DNA from: Spirochaetota bacterium
GTDB taxonomy: Bacteria > Spirochaetota > UBA4802 > JAKQUI01
NCBI GenBank assembly: GCA_029562645.1
Contig: JAKQUI010000036.1
Span: forward strand, 158,546-222,545
Length of the DNA: 64,000 nucleotides
Reading direction: 5' to 3'
Made by a program: the position numbers and the translations under genes. The notes below the pieces were generated by a model that worked only from the letters and a program-made list of their open reading frames with translations, ran no database searches and had not been told where the DNA came from. Positions 38,921-46,758 of the stretch are shown here, piece by piece; within the stretch, counting starts at the first letter, position 1, and every line of letters begins with the position of its first letter.

Positions 38921-40250
38921 AGCTCAGCATCTCCCCGCGCGCATACATCCACTCCGCCTCCGCCAGGAGCGCGCTCGTCTTCGCCTCGAGGAGGTTTTTT
39001 TTGGCGCGGACGAAATCGTCCACGATGATGATCCAGTTGTCGAACTGCACGAACCCGACATTGTACTGCATCTCGGCGATCCGCGACCGCTCCTCGGACG
39101 CCTTCAGAAAATCGCCCTGCACCTTGATGCGGTCCGTCTCGTTCATGAGCGCGTTCCAGCGCAGCTCGAGCTGGACCAGGAGCTTCTCCTGCGTGCCGAG
39201 GGCGTCCGCGATCACCTGCTTGAGCTCGGCCTGCGCCTTTTTCGCCTGATAATAGCTCTTGCCGCCCTCAAAGAGCGGATAGGTCGCCTCGATGCCGATG
39301 TGCCAGCCATAGTTCTGGGGCGCCCAGCGACTGCCGCTCCTGTTCGCCCCGCCGAACAGGTCGATCCGCGGCGAGAGGTTCGCGAGCGCGGCGTCGCGGT
39401 TAAAGCGGGCCGATTCCTTTTGGGTGATGGCCTTGCGCATCAGCGGATTGGCCCGCACCAGCTCAACGAAGTCCGGCGTCTTCCCGTACGGCGCCGGCTC
39501 GAGCTCGCCCCGCGCCGCAATGGGATAGTAGGTCTGCAGGCCCATCTCCTTGACGAGTTGGCGCCGCGCGATGATGACATTGCGAAGCGCCTGCGCGTGC
39601 TCGAACTCCGCCTGCGACAGATTCGCCCGGGCGACCAGATAGGCGCCGCGGTGCTCCCGGCCGGCCTTGTAGCGCATGTGCACCAGGTCCGAGTTCTTCT
39701 TCCTGAGCTTCACGATCTCCTCGGTGATGACGATGAGGTCCTGCGCCTTGAGGAGCTGCACGAAGGCCGTCCGCAGGTCCAGGCGGACGCTCGCCGACAC
39801 GCCGCGGTACTGGTATTCCGCCTCCGCCACCTTCGCGCGGCTGTACCTGATGTCGTAGACGCTCTTGAGACCGTCGAAGACGAGCTGCCGGGCCGTAAAC
39901 CCATACGAGTAGCTGTCGGCGGTCGTCCCGGAATTGGAAACGCCGCTGCCGAAAACGGACGACGACTGGGATGACGACTCAGCGTCCGTCTCGTTGTATT
40001 CATTGTAGCTGCGGGTCATCCCCACGCTCACGTTGATCTGCGGCAGGTACACGCTGCGGGCGATCCCGTAGCTCGCGCGCGCCTGCTCGATCTTCGCACG
40101 CGCGGCCTTCAGGTCCGGATGGTTCTTTCGCGCCTCGATCACGCAATCCTGCCAGGAGTAGACGACCTCGGCATGAAGCGAGTCGGCCGGAAGCAGCAGC
40201 GCGAGCGCTGCAATCATCCCTGCGCACAACGCCCGCAGGTGCGTTCGCAT
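38910..40250 (-). CDS. TolC-family outer membrane efflux protein
   Basis: The start at 40250 gives a signal peptide (MRTHLRALCAGMIAALALLL, cleaved near A-D-S-L-H-A-E). A start at 40397 would add a basic 49-residue extension. The mature protein of about 420 residues has the two OEP repeats: first half C-V-I-E-A-R-K-N-H-P-D-L-K-A-A-R-A-K-I and Q-L-V-F-D-G-L-K-S, second half A-T-Y-P-L-F-E-G-G-K-S-Y-Y-Q-A-K-K-A-Q. It forms the outer-membrane channel of the tripartite exporter and is the first gene of the operon. The promoter is expected in the 40251-40673 gap. Confidence 0.92.
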   Translation of the reverse strand: MRTHLRALCAGMIAALALLLPADSLHAEVVYSWQDCVIEARKNHPDLKAARAKIEQARASYGIARSVYLPQINVSVGMTRSYNEYNETDAESSSQSSSVFGSGVSNSGTTADSYSYGFTARQLVFDGLKSVYDIRYSRAKVAEAEYQYRGVSASVRLDLRTAFVQLLKAQDLIVITEEIVKLRKKNSDLVHMRYKAGREHRGAYLVARANLSQAEFEHAQALRNVIIARRQLVKEMGLQTYYPIAARGELEPAPYGKTPDFVELVRANPLMRKAITQKESARFNRDAALANLSPRIDLFGGANRSGSRWAPQNYGWHIGIEATYPLFEGGKSYYQAKKAQAELKQVIADALGTQEKLLVQLELRWNALMNETDRIKVQGDFLKASEERSRIAEMQYNVGFVQFDNWIIIVDDFVRAKKNLLEAKTSALLAEAEWMYARGEMLSYDR

Positions 40251-40532
40251 CACGATCGAGCAGCGAATGCGAGCCGACCGAACGATATCGCACGATCGGC
40301 ACCCATGCGGAACGGGCACGACACGTACATGGCCCACTGGCCGGGGACCCTGTCCATGCGCCCCTTCATGGCGCCGTTTTTTATCGTCGATGTGCATTGA
40401 TGATTCACGCTCGCTACCATAAGAAAATTTTCGAGTTTTGGATCACATCAACCCGCAATAAACAATGGTGCGCAGGTCTGATCATTACTGCAATCAGTTT
40501 CCGAAAAGCATGGATTTGTCGGACCGTTAACA

Positions 40533-40562
40533 TTATTTTAAAAATGTTTATTATTTTAAAAA
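40533..40562. repeat. AT-rich 12-bp direct repeat in a 423-bp intergenic region
   Basis: TTATTTTAAAAA occurs at 40533-40544 and 40551-40562 in the gap between the divergent tolC operon and the MshEN-like gene (40251-40673). The gap holds no supported gene. It is markedly AT-rich from about 40420 to 40600 compared with its surroundings, as expected for a two-way promoter region. Confidence 0.6.
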
Positions 40563-40673
40563 ATTAGTCCAGCCGTCCGAATTTTGAATATTTTTACTTG
40601 TCAAAATGCCGCCCTCTATGATGTATGCTCGATCAGTGAAACGACCACGCACCGCTCCAAGCAGGATTGCCGC

Positions 40674-40910
40674 ATGATCGACAATCGAGAACAAAACGAT
40701 AACGAGAACGAGAACCGGGTCCTCTTGGGCGAGCTGATGATCGCCGGGAGGGCAATCAACCATTCGCAACTGAAGGCGGCGCTCACGGTCCAGGGGATAC
40801 TCGGCGGGCGCATCGGAGAGATTCTCGTCACCAATAAGTGCATTTCGTGCGAGATGCTCGACGAGTATCTCACGCGTCAAATGCGCATCAAGCAGGGCGG
40901 CACCGACTAA
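40674..40910 (+). CDS. Stand-alone MshEN / GspE N-terminal-like domain
   Basis: The start at 40674 (product begins MIDNREQNDNENENRVLLGE) is preferred over 40584. The 78-aa product matches the GspE/MshE N-terminal pattern: L-L-G-E-L-M-I-A-G-R-A-I-N-H-S-Q-L-K-A-A-L, then G-R-I-G-E-I-L-V-T-N-K-C-I-S and L-D-E-Y-L-T-R-Q. In MshE-type ATPases this module binds c-di-GMP using R-L-G-x-x-L-x-x and L-x-x-x-L-x-x-Q segments. Here it is free of any ATPase, so it may act as a c-di-GMP-responsive adaptor. Two GGDEF/REC-type genes are in this window, but no link is shown. Confidence 0.75.
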   Translation: MIDNREQNDNENENRVLLGELMIAGRAINHSQLKAALTVQGILGGRIGEILVTNKCISCEMLDEYLTRQMRIKQGGTD

Positions 40911-40990
40911 CGCTCTCAAGAGAGACACACGCACATGATCGTTCATCCGCCCCGTGAGACGCAGGACGGTCATCCGCGACATCAAACCGA

Positions 40991-42106
40991 ATGAAAAAAA
41001 AGACGGAACTCGCCATTCGAAAACTTGTAACGCGATCCATCGGTGACGCGCATTCGCCGGAGCTGTCGTTACGGATCCTCTCTGAGCTGGGCATACCGCC
41101 CACCGAATCGCATCTCAAGCTTCTTGAGGGCGCCGATGAGGACGGCATCATGGTCCGCCTCGGCCGCGCCGCGGAGGCCTGGGCCAACCGCCCCATCAAA
41201 GACCCGATCCTTAATTTCCTGAACGCGCAGGACAATGGCGCAAACAGCCCCGGGGAGCTTCTTCCCCTGCTGGGAATCGAGATCCACGGCTTCACCCGCC
41301 ATCTGTTCGAAACCTACCTCAATCGCAATTCGACCTATGAGCTGATCGACGCGATCCTGTGCGAGATGCGAAGCGCGATGCGGCATCTGGCTGATATCGA
41401 CCGCCTGGTGCAATCGGGGGTGCGCGCCAATCTCTCCCTGCACAAAAAACTGCTGCGGCTGGGGTTGCACCACCTGGACGAGTACCTGATGATCACGCGC
41501 TCCTTCGATCTTGACGAGGGCGACCTGTCCCACGCGCAGCTGTTCGTCCTGGGCTGCTGCTGCATGAACGAAGAGCGCTTCAAAGACGCCATGCACTACT
41601 TCAGCATCGCCGCGGGGATCGAGCCCGACGACTGGCGTCTCTACTACAACCGGGCCGTGGCCTGCGACCGTCTCGAGATGAACCAGGAGGCCCTGAACGA
41701 CTACACCGCGGCGATCGAGCTGGAGGAGAACGCGTTCCAGCCGTACGTGAACCGCGGCCTGCTGCGCTCGCGCCTCGGCGACCTGGACGGCGCGATGGAG
41801 GACTTCACCGCGGCGATCGACTGCAATGCCGAATGCGTCGAGGCCTATGTGAACCGCGGGATCCTGGAGGCCTCCGGGGGCAACCACGAGTACGCGATCC
41901 AGGACTTCAGCGACGCCCTCTCCATCGACCCCGACCTCGCCACGGTCTATTGCAGCCGTGCGATGTCGTACTTCCACCTGGGCCTCAAGGACCTCGCGCA
42001 CTACGACCTGTCGGTCTCGGCGTCGCTGGGCCATTCCCCGGCCGATGAGCTGCTGCTCAAGCTCTTTTCCATCGACAATCGCGATACCGACCGCTCGGTC
42101 CATTGA
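40991..42106 (+). CDS. TPR-repeat protein with N-terminal helical domain
   Basis: This 371-aa cytoplasmic protein has an N-terminal 190 residues that are helical and unfamiliar (begins MKKKTELAIRKLVTRSIG). Residues about 190-350 hold four to five TPRs, for example Y-Y-N-R-A-V-A-C-D-R-L-E-M-N-Q-E-A-L-N-D-Y-T-A-A-I-E-L and Y-V-N-R-G-L-L-R-S-R-L-G-D-L-D-G-A-M-E-D-F. It has no signal peptide. It lies 80 bp after the MshEN-like gene and is probably co-transcribed. It is likely a protein-protein interaction scaffold; the partner is unknown. Confidence 0.8.
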   Translation: MKKKTELAIRKLVTRSIGDAHSPELSLRILSELGIPPTESHLKLLEGADEDGIMVRLGRAAEAWANRPIKDPILNFLNAQDNGANSPGELLPLLGIEIHGFTRHLFETYLNRNSTYELIDAILCEMRSAMRHLADIDRLVQSGVRANLSLHKKLLRLGLHHLDEYLMITRSFDLDEGDLSHAQLFVLGCCCMNEERFKDAMHYFSIAAGIEPDDWRLYYNRAVACDRLEMNQEALNDYTAAIELEENAFQPYVNRGLLRSRLGDLDGAMEDFTAAIDCNAECVEAYVNRGILEASGGNHEYAIQDFSDALSIDPDLATVYCSRAMSYFHLGLKDLAHYDLSVSASLGHSPADELLLKLFSIDNRDTDRSVH

Positions 42107-42204
42107 CGCGCCGACCGGCGGCAGCCGGCATCACCGAAAAAAACCTTGCCCCATTTCGCGCACGCCGATACGGTATGCCCCGTACGCACGCATAGGAGGA
42201 ACCC

Positions 42205-42711
42205 ATGAAACCGTATCGGACCGTTGTCGCATGCGCCGCCTTCGCGCTGATCGCAATGTGCGCCGCCACCGCAATCGCGCAAACGACATCTTTCACATGC
42301 TCCATGCCCGCCGGATGGAACACAGGCACGGAGAAGGACACTGCAACGATGAGCGCCACCTCGCCGGACGGGAACGTCCACGTCGCCGTATGGAAGGTGA
42401 CGCTGTCGTCGCAGGATAGCGCGCTCAATCTCGCCAGGCGCCAGATGCAAAAGCTCAAGCCCGTGAAGGTGCTCGCACCCCCCACCGACATGTCGAGGCA
42501 CGCGGCGCGCTTCAAGGCGGATTCCGTCGCGAAGATGCACTTCACCACCCTGGCCTTCAATCAGCCCGACAAGAAACCGGTTTCGTATCGCGCCTTCGTA
42601 TTCGTAAAGGGAAAGACCTTCGTCGCGATCGAGGCGATGGCCACCATCAAGGCGACGGAGGCCGATTTCAAGGCGGCCGACGCCGTCATCGAAGGCTTCA
42701 GGTTCAACTGA
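42205..42711 (+). CDS. Exported hypothetical protein
   Basis: This 168-aa protein has a Sec signal (MKPYRTVVACAAFALIAMCA, cleavage after A-I-A-Q region) and an AGGAGG ribosome-binding site. The mature part looks like one mixed alpha/beta domain (F-T-C-S-M-P-A-G-W-N, V-H-V-A-V-W-K-V-T-L, A-D-A-V-I-E-G-F-R-F) reminiscent of small periplasmic lipoprotein-like domains that detect or bind ligands (PsbP/DcrB-like fold). The family assignment is tentative. Confidence 0.65.
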   Translation: MKPYRTVVACAAFALIAMCAATAIAQTTSFTCSMPAGWNTGTEKDTATMSATSPDGNVHVAVWKVTLSSQDSALNLARRQMQKLKPVKVLAPPTDMSRHAARFKADSVAKMHFTTLAFNQPDKKPVSYRAFVFVKGKTFVAIEAMATIKATEADFKAADAVIEGFRFN

Positions 42712-42729
42712 GCGGGAGGGCTTCCTGCG

Positions 42730-43545
42730 ATGGGCCCATCACCCTTCATCGTCCATGAGCTCACCGGCCACATCCAGTCGATCTTTCTGGTCGAGTATCC
42801 CGACCGCATATTGGTCCTTGACGGGGGGTGCCACTGCGACGCCGTCCTCATCACGCGCTTTGTGACGCGCACGCTTCGACGCAGCATGGACGATGTGCGA
42901 TTGGCTGTCGTCACGCACATGCACCCGGACCACGCAGGAGGGATCATGCTGCTCCGGCGACGGCACCATATCCCCGTGGCCTCCCATGCGGCCGCCGACA
43001 GCTGGTACGCCGGCGTCGGCGGCGCCATACAGCATGTCTTGGACATCGTCATGGCCTGGTTCGTGGTGATCCGCGTGAAGAGCTCTTTTCGACGGTTGTG
43101 GTATCGACGCCGCCTCGCGCCCGACCATCCGCTCGAGGACGGGAGCGCGCTTCCGGGATTTCCCGACTGGCGCGCCATCGCCGTGCCGGGCCACACCACG
43201 CACGATATCGCCCTGTATCACGAGTCGACCGGCGTCCTCTATGTGGCCGACCTCATGGTCCAGGTGAAGAGCACCCTCACCATGCCCATCCCGGTTTCGA
43301 TCCCCGAACTCATGGAGCGATCGCTTGTCCGGCTGGCGGCCCTTCCGGTGCGCACGCTGCTCGTCGCGCACGGCGGCAGGATCGAACACCCGTCGCCGAA
43401 GATATTCACGGACCTCGTCGACCACATTGCCGCCCGAACGGGAATTCGCTACGCCCTGCTGATGCTCCTCTGCGGTTTTCCCGCCGAGATCCGGCGCACC
43501 AAGCGGGCGCTTGCTGCGCGGCGACCCCCAGGGGAGCGCGCGTGA
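42730..43545 (+). CDS. Metallo-beta-lactamase-fold hydrolase
   Basis: This 271-aa protein has the zinc motif T-H-M-H-P-D-H-A-G-G (H63, H65, D67, H68), the later ligand His in A-V-P-G-H-T-T-H-D-I and L-Y-V-A-D-L (Asp), and H-G-G as the final His. It is a glyoxalase-II/lactonase-type MBL protein with no signal peptide. A basic insertion (F-R-R-L-W-Y-R-R-R-L) and a hydrophobic segment lie between the motif and the G-H-T loop, and the C-terminus is strongly basic. The substrate is unknown. It starts 18 bp after the exported protein gene. Confidence 0.87.
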   Translation: MGPSPFIVHELTGHIQSIFLVEYPDRILVLDGGCHCDAVLITRFVTRTLRRSMDDVRLAVVTHMHPDHAGGIMLLRRRHHIPVASHAAADSWYAGVGGAIQHVLDIVMAWFVVIRVKSSFRRLWYRRRLAPDHPLEDGSALPGFPDWRAIAVPGHTTHDIALYHESTGVLYVADLMVQVKSTLTMPIPVSIPELMERSLVRLAALPVRTLLVAHGGRIEHPSPKIFTDLVDHIAARTGIRYALLMLLCGFPAEIRRTKRALAARRPPGERA

Positions 43546-43629
43546 TATTTTCGTTGATTTTTACGGGCTCTACCGTACAGTAGCCGGCGCGTACCGGAAT
43601 CACAATAATAATCGAGAACAGGTGACATC

Positions 43630-44658
43630 ATGCGATATAGAGGCCATTCTATACCAGCGCGCATTGTCATTATCGCGTGTGCGATAGCATGCGTACCGAC
43701 GATGGCCCGCGCCGACGATTCACTCTCCCCGCGACGTCTGGCGCTCAAGCTCCTTCAGCAGTATTCGCCCTCGGGATATTACATCATCAGCCAATACGCC
43801 GCCGCGCGAACATCGTTCACCTGCGAATCCGGGAGCGTCTCCGTCTCCAAAACGGATTTCTCCTCGTACCTCCGCGGGACAGCACCCGCACAGATCGCCG
43901 AGTCGCTGAATACCGCCGTACATGAAATCTGTCACGGCTACACCGGCCTCCTCGCCTATCCCGCGAAAGAGGCGGCCGGCATCGGCGCCTGCGCGTCCGG
44001 GACTTACTTCAGCTATTACATCGGCGGGACGGAATCGGTCCTGGTGAAACAGACCCCCGTGTTCCCCACCCGGGAAATGGCCGCGTCGATCCCGGCTCGA
44101 ATGCACACGCTCCGCTTTCCCACCTACGTCCTGGCGAGCGGAAATCTGGGCGCCCAGGTCAACGGCATATACGGCCTCCTGGACGAGCTCAACGCCTATT
44201 ATCACGGCACAAAAACCGCCTTCGACCTGCTGACGTTCTACCGAACGGAGATGCCCCAGACCCCGGAGACCTGGCTCGCCTTCTTTACCGGCGTAAACGG
44301 GACCTATTACGCCTATGGCGAATTCACCTACTACATCTCGATGTACCTCAGGCACGCGAAGGCGAATCATCCCGCGCAGTACCGGGAGATTGTGGCCAAT
44401 GAGTCCCTTAAAAACGCATACGCCAAGATAGACCGCAACTATCGGGACCTCATTGCCGCCTACGTTGCCGCCAAAAAGGACATTCTGGCCGAACTTGCGC
44501 GCCAGGGATACAGCGTCTCGGAGGACAGCAAGCTTCTCTGGATAGGTAAAAACGGTTCGCGGCAGGGGCGCGGCAACTTCCTCGATGTCCATACGCGGCT
44601 CATGGACGAGCTGGCCAAGGACGAGCACCGAACAATGCTGAACGCATTGCGCCCGTGA
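43630..44658 (+). CDS. Exported protein with HExxH motif, possible novel metallopeptidase
   Basis: This 342-aa protein has a Sec signal (residues 1-28, cleavage after T-M-A-R-A). The sequence A-V-H-E-I-C-H-G-Y (H98, E99, H102) fits the HExxH zinc-peptidase signature, and L-L-D-E-L-N-A-Y-Y-H-G (E186) 84 residues later is a candidate third ligand, as in gluzincins. The region between is rich in Tyr, Gly and Ser (C-A-S-G-T-Y-F-S-Y-Y-I-G-G-T-E-S). I cannot place it in a MEROPS family. The stop overlaps the GTG start of the next gene, so it is made with the LolA-like protein. Confidence 0.6.
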   Translation: MRYRGHSIPARIVIIACAIACVPTMARADDSLSPRRLALKLLQQYSPSGYYIISQYAAARTSFTCESGSVSVSKTDFSSYLRGTAPAQIAESLNTAVHEICHGYTGLLAYPAKEAAGIGACASGTYFSYYIGGTESVLVKQTPVFPTREMAASIPARMHTLRFPTYVLASGNLGAQVNGIYGLLDELNAYYHGTKTAFDLLTFYRTEMPQTPETWLAFFTGVNGTYYAYGEFTYYISMYLRHAKANHPAQYREIVANESLKNAYAKIDRNYRDLIAAYVAAKKDILAELARQGYSVSEDSKLLWIGKNGSRQGRGNFLDVHTRLMDELAKDEHRTMLNALRP

Positions 44659-45395
44659 CGCTCATGTCGATCCGCACCGCGTCGATACGGATGGCCCGGC
44701 AAACCCTGACGGTGTGCGCATTGGCCGGCGCGCTCGCGGCCGCGCCGGTGCGCTCCGCGGTCCCCGAGCAGGAGGCAGTCTTCTCCGCACTGCGGGCGCG
44801 GGTGGCGGAATCGAACCGGAAGTACATCGGGAACGAGTCGCGACGCGCCATCACCACGCACGAATACGACGCAAAAACCGGCGCGCTGATCAGCAGCTCG
44901 GAGGCGCTGGTGCACCGGAAGGAGTACTATCACCGGAAACCCGTCAACACGCCCATCAAATACCGTAAAAACGGGATCGAACTGCCGCCGGAGGAATTCA
45001 AGTATCGCTCGCGAGATCCCGTCCACCTTCCCTTCGATACGACCGACGGCGAGCAGTACCGCTACCGCATCATCGGTCGTAAAACCGTCGAGGGCCGGGA
45101 GTGCCATGCTATCGAGATCATTCCGATTAAAAACACCGCGCGCCATCTCCGGGCCGTCCTGTACGTCACCGTCGACACGATCGAGCCGCAGTATCTCGAA
45201 GGAACCATCGCGGACCGACCGCTGGGGGTGAGCGACATACGGGTGCGCCTCTCGTTCGCGACGGTGCGCGGCGAGTCCATCATGCGGCGCGGCACCTACG
45301 TCATCATGCTCAACATCCCCATGCTCTATCCGCACCGCCGCATCGTCAGCTCGTTCGTCTCATCGGACGAACGGCCGATCCCCAAGGAAGACTGA
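44655..45395 (+). CDS. LolA-like outer-membrane lipoprotein-sorting fold protein
   Basis: The GTG start overlaps the upstream TGA by 4 bp (ATG at 44664 is an alternative). The 246-aa product has a signal peptide (T-L-T-V-C-A-L-A-G-A-L-A-A-A-P). The mature beta-rich part, with Y-R-Y-R-I-I-G-R-K-T-V-E-G-R-E-C-H-A-I-E-I-I-P, resembles the outer membrane lipoprotein-sorting domain (LolA/LolB-like half barrel) found in periplasmic carriers: G-x-x-x-V-x-G-x-x-C-y-x-l-e-x-x-P. Local context is a lipoprotein gene immediately downstream (5 bp). Confidence 0.7.
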   Translation: MTLMSIRTASIRMARQTLTVCALAGALAAAPVRSAVPEQEAVFSALRARVAESNRKYIGNESRRAITTHEYDAKTGALISSSEALVHRKEYYHRKPVNTPIKYRKNGIELPPEEFKYRSRDPVHLPFDTTDGEQYRYRIIGRKTVEGRECHAIEIIPIKNTARHLRAVLYVTVDTIEPQYLEGTIADRPLGVSDIRVRLSFATVRGESIMRRGTYVIMLNIPMLYPHRRIVSSFVSSDERPIPKED

Positions 45396-45400
45396 CCGCC

Positions 45401-46021
45401 ATGCCCCAACGCGCATTCGGGATCGTCGCACTCCTTTTCGCCTGCTCGCTCACGACGTCGGGCTGCGATGGCGACCTGATCGACATCGACGCGGTCGTGC
45501 GCGGCGCATCGCTCGATCGCGCGCGGGAGAGCTCCGTGGACGAGTTTTTCTCGCGACGCATGACCAACCGCCCGCGCAAGGCCGCGGTGGGCAGCTGGCA
45601 GATCCTCCACGAGAACGATCGGTCCGTATATTACGCGTATCCCCGGTTCACATCGCTCCTGGGCTCCCGGCGGGCCGCCGACGCCCTCTACCGCACCGGG
45701 CGCTCGGAGCTCGTGCGTCGATTTCCCGCCTATCGAAACATCGCGGGCAACGACGTCCGGCTGGCGGTCTTTGGCGCCATCGGAGCGCATCGCACGGCCC
45801 TTCGCCCCCGCGACGAATCCCTCTTTCTGGGATGGGAATGGAGCGCCCGCCTGGCCACCGACGGCATCCATGTCGATGCCGTCGCCGGTGTCACTCGCGC
45901 GGGCGTGCCGTCCCGAGTGCGCTACCTGGTCCGCCTGAATGCGACCACGCTCAAGGTTCTCGCGATCTCCGAGCGCCCCCTTGACCAGAAAACCCCCGAA
46001 TCCTCCGACGACCTCATTTGA
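45401..46021 (+). CDS. Lipoprotein of unknown function
   Basis: This 206-aa protein has a signal peptide ending with a lipobox-like L-T-T-S-G-C-D (Cys about residue 22). The mature part has repeated basic segments (R-R-A-A-D-A-L-Y-R-T-G-R-S-E-L-V-R-R-F-P) and a beta-rich C-terminal half. No known domain is present. It lies in the same plus-strand run as the HExxH protein and the LolA-like protein and is probably in their operon. An 8-bp inverted repeat follows (46022-46029 with 46051-46058). Confidence 0.65.
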   Translation: MPQRAFGIVALLFACSLTTSGCDGDLIDIDAVVRGASLDRARESSVDEFFSRRMTNRPRKAAVGSWQILHENDRSVYYAYPRFTSLLGSRRAADALYRTGRSELVRRFPAYRNIAGNDVRLAVFGAIGAHRTALRPRDESLFLGWEWSARLATDGIHVDAVAGVTRAGVPSRVRYLVRLNATTLKVLAISERPLDQKTPESSDDLI

Positions 46022-46074
46022 CACCGTGCTGCATCCATATTTCGCGCCCTGCACGGTGATGGAACATATTCAAT

Positions 46075-46103
46075 TTGACAATCCCATGCGAATGTAAAAA
46101 AAT
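46075..46103 (+). promoter_or_regulatory. Promoter upstream of the NYN-domain gene
   Basis: TTGACA (46075-46080), a 17-bp spacer and AAAAAT (46098-46103) lie 46 bp before the ATG at 46149, in an AT-rich stretch after the preceding operon. Confidence 0.45.
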
Positions 46104-46148
46104 GACTGTATCCGAATAGTTCCGCATTCCACTCAGGAGGAAACCAAA

Positions 46149-46754
46149 ATGCGTGCGGCAATCTTCATCGACGGCGCCTACCTCATCTCTTTTCTGAAGC
46201 GCCACGGCTTTAAGCCCAAATACGACGAACTCGCCGATTTTTTCATGAAACCCTTTCGTAAGTCAATCCAGCTCGACCTTCTTCGCTGCTATTTCTACTA
46301 CTGCCCCCCGTGGATGTCGCCGGAACCCACGGACAGCGAGAAAAAACGCATGGAGGAGCACGTCACGTTCATGGAGCATATCGAATCGCTCGACCGCTGG
46401 AGCGTCCGGCTGGGCAAGCTGCAGCGTCGCTGGGAGGGCGGTCGCGAGCTCTACGAGCAAAAGCGGGTGGACGTTCTCCTCTCGGTGGACATGGTCCGTC
46501 ATTCCGCCGCCGGCCACATTCAGCACGCCATCATCATCGCGGGCGACAGCGACTTTATCCCGGCCATCGAGGCCACCAAGGAATCGGGCGCGACCGTGAC
46601 CCTCTGGTACGGCGATCCGAACACCATCCACAAGGACCTCATCCAGGTATCCGACATCGTGCATCAGATGGACTTCAAGAAGGTCCCGTCCGAGAAAATC
46701 CCCGAGTCGGAACAGGGCTCGAGCGCCCGTCGGTTCTGGCGGCGGAGGCGATAA
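46149..46754 (+). CDS. NYN-domain (LabA/PIN-like) nuclease
   Basis: This 201-aa protein has a TCAGGAGG-like ribosome-binding site. It carries the NYN/LabA-type PIN signature: A-I-F-I-D-G-A-Y-L (first Asp) at the N-terminus, K-R-V-D-V-L-L-S-V-D-M (middle Asp residues) and I-I-I-A-G-D-S-D-F-I-P-A-I-E (third acidic cluster). These residues bind Mg2+ or Mn2+, and the family is predicted to be RNA nucleases. The C-terminus ends R-R-F-W-R-R-R-R and may bind RNA. The OmpA/PD40 gene follows after 4 bp. Confidence 0.88.
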   Translation: MRAAIFIDGAYLISFLKRHGFKPKYDELADFFMKPFRKSIQLDLLRCYFYYCPPWMSPEPTDSEKKRMEEHVTFMEHIESLDRWSVRLGKLQRRWEGGRELYEQKRVDVLLSVDMVRHSAAGHIQHAIIIAGDSDFIPAIEATKESGATVTLWYGDPNTIHKDLIQVSDIVHQMDFKKVPSEKIPESEQGSSARRFWRRRR

Positions 46755-46758
46755 CGCA

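Noticed and set aside
36422..39028. An 868-codon open frame on the plus strand across macB and macA
   Set aside because: It is antisense to two clearly recognised genes, is dominated by R/H/D/G codons typical of the opposite strand of GC-rich coding DNA, and has no domain.
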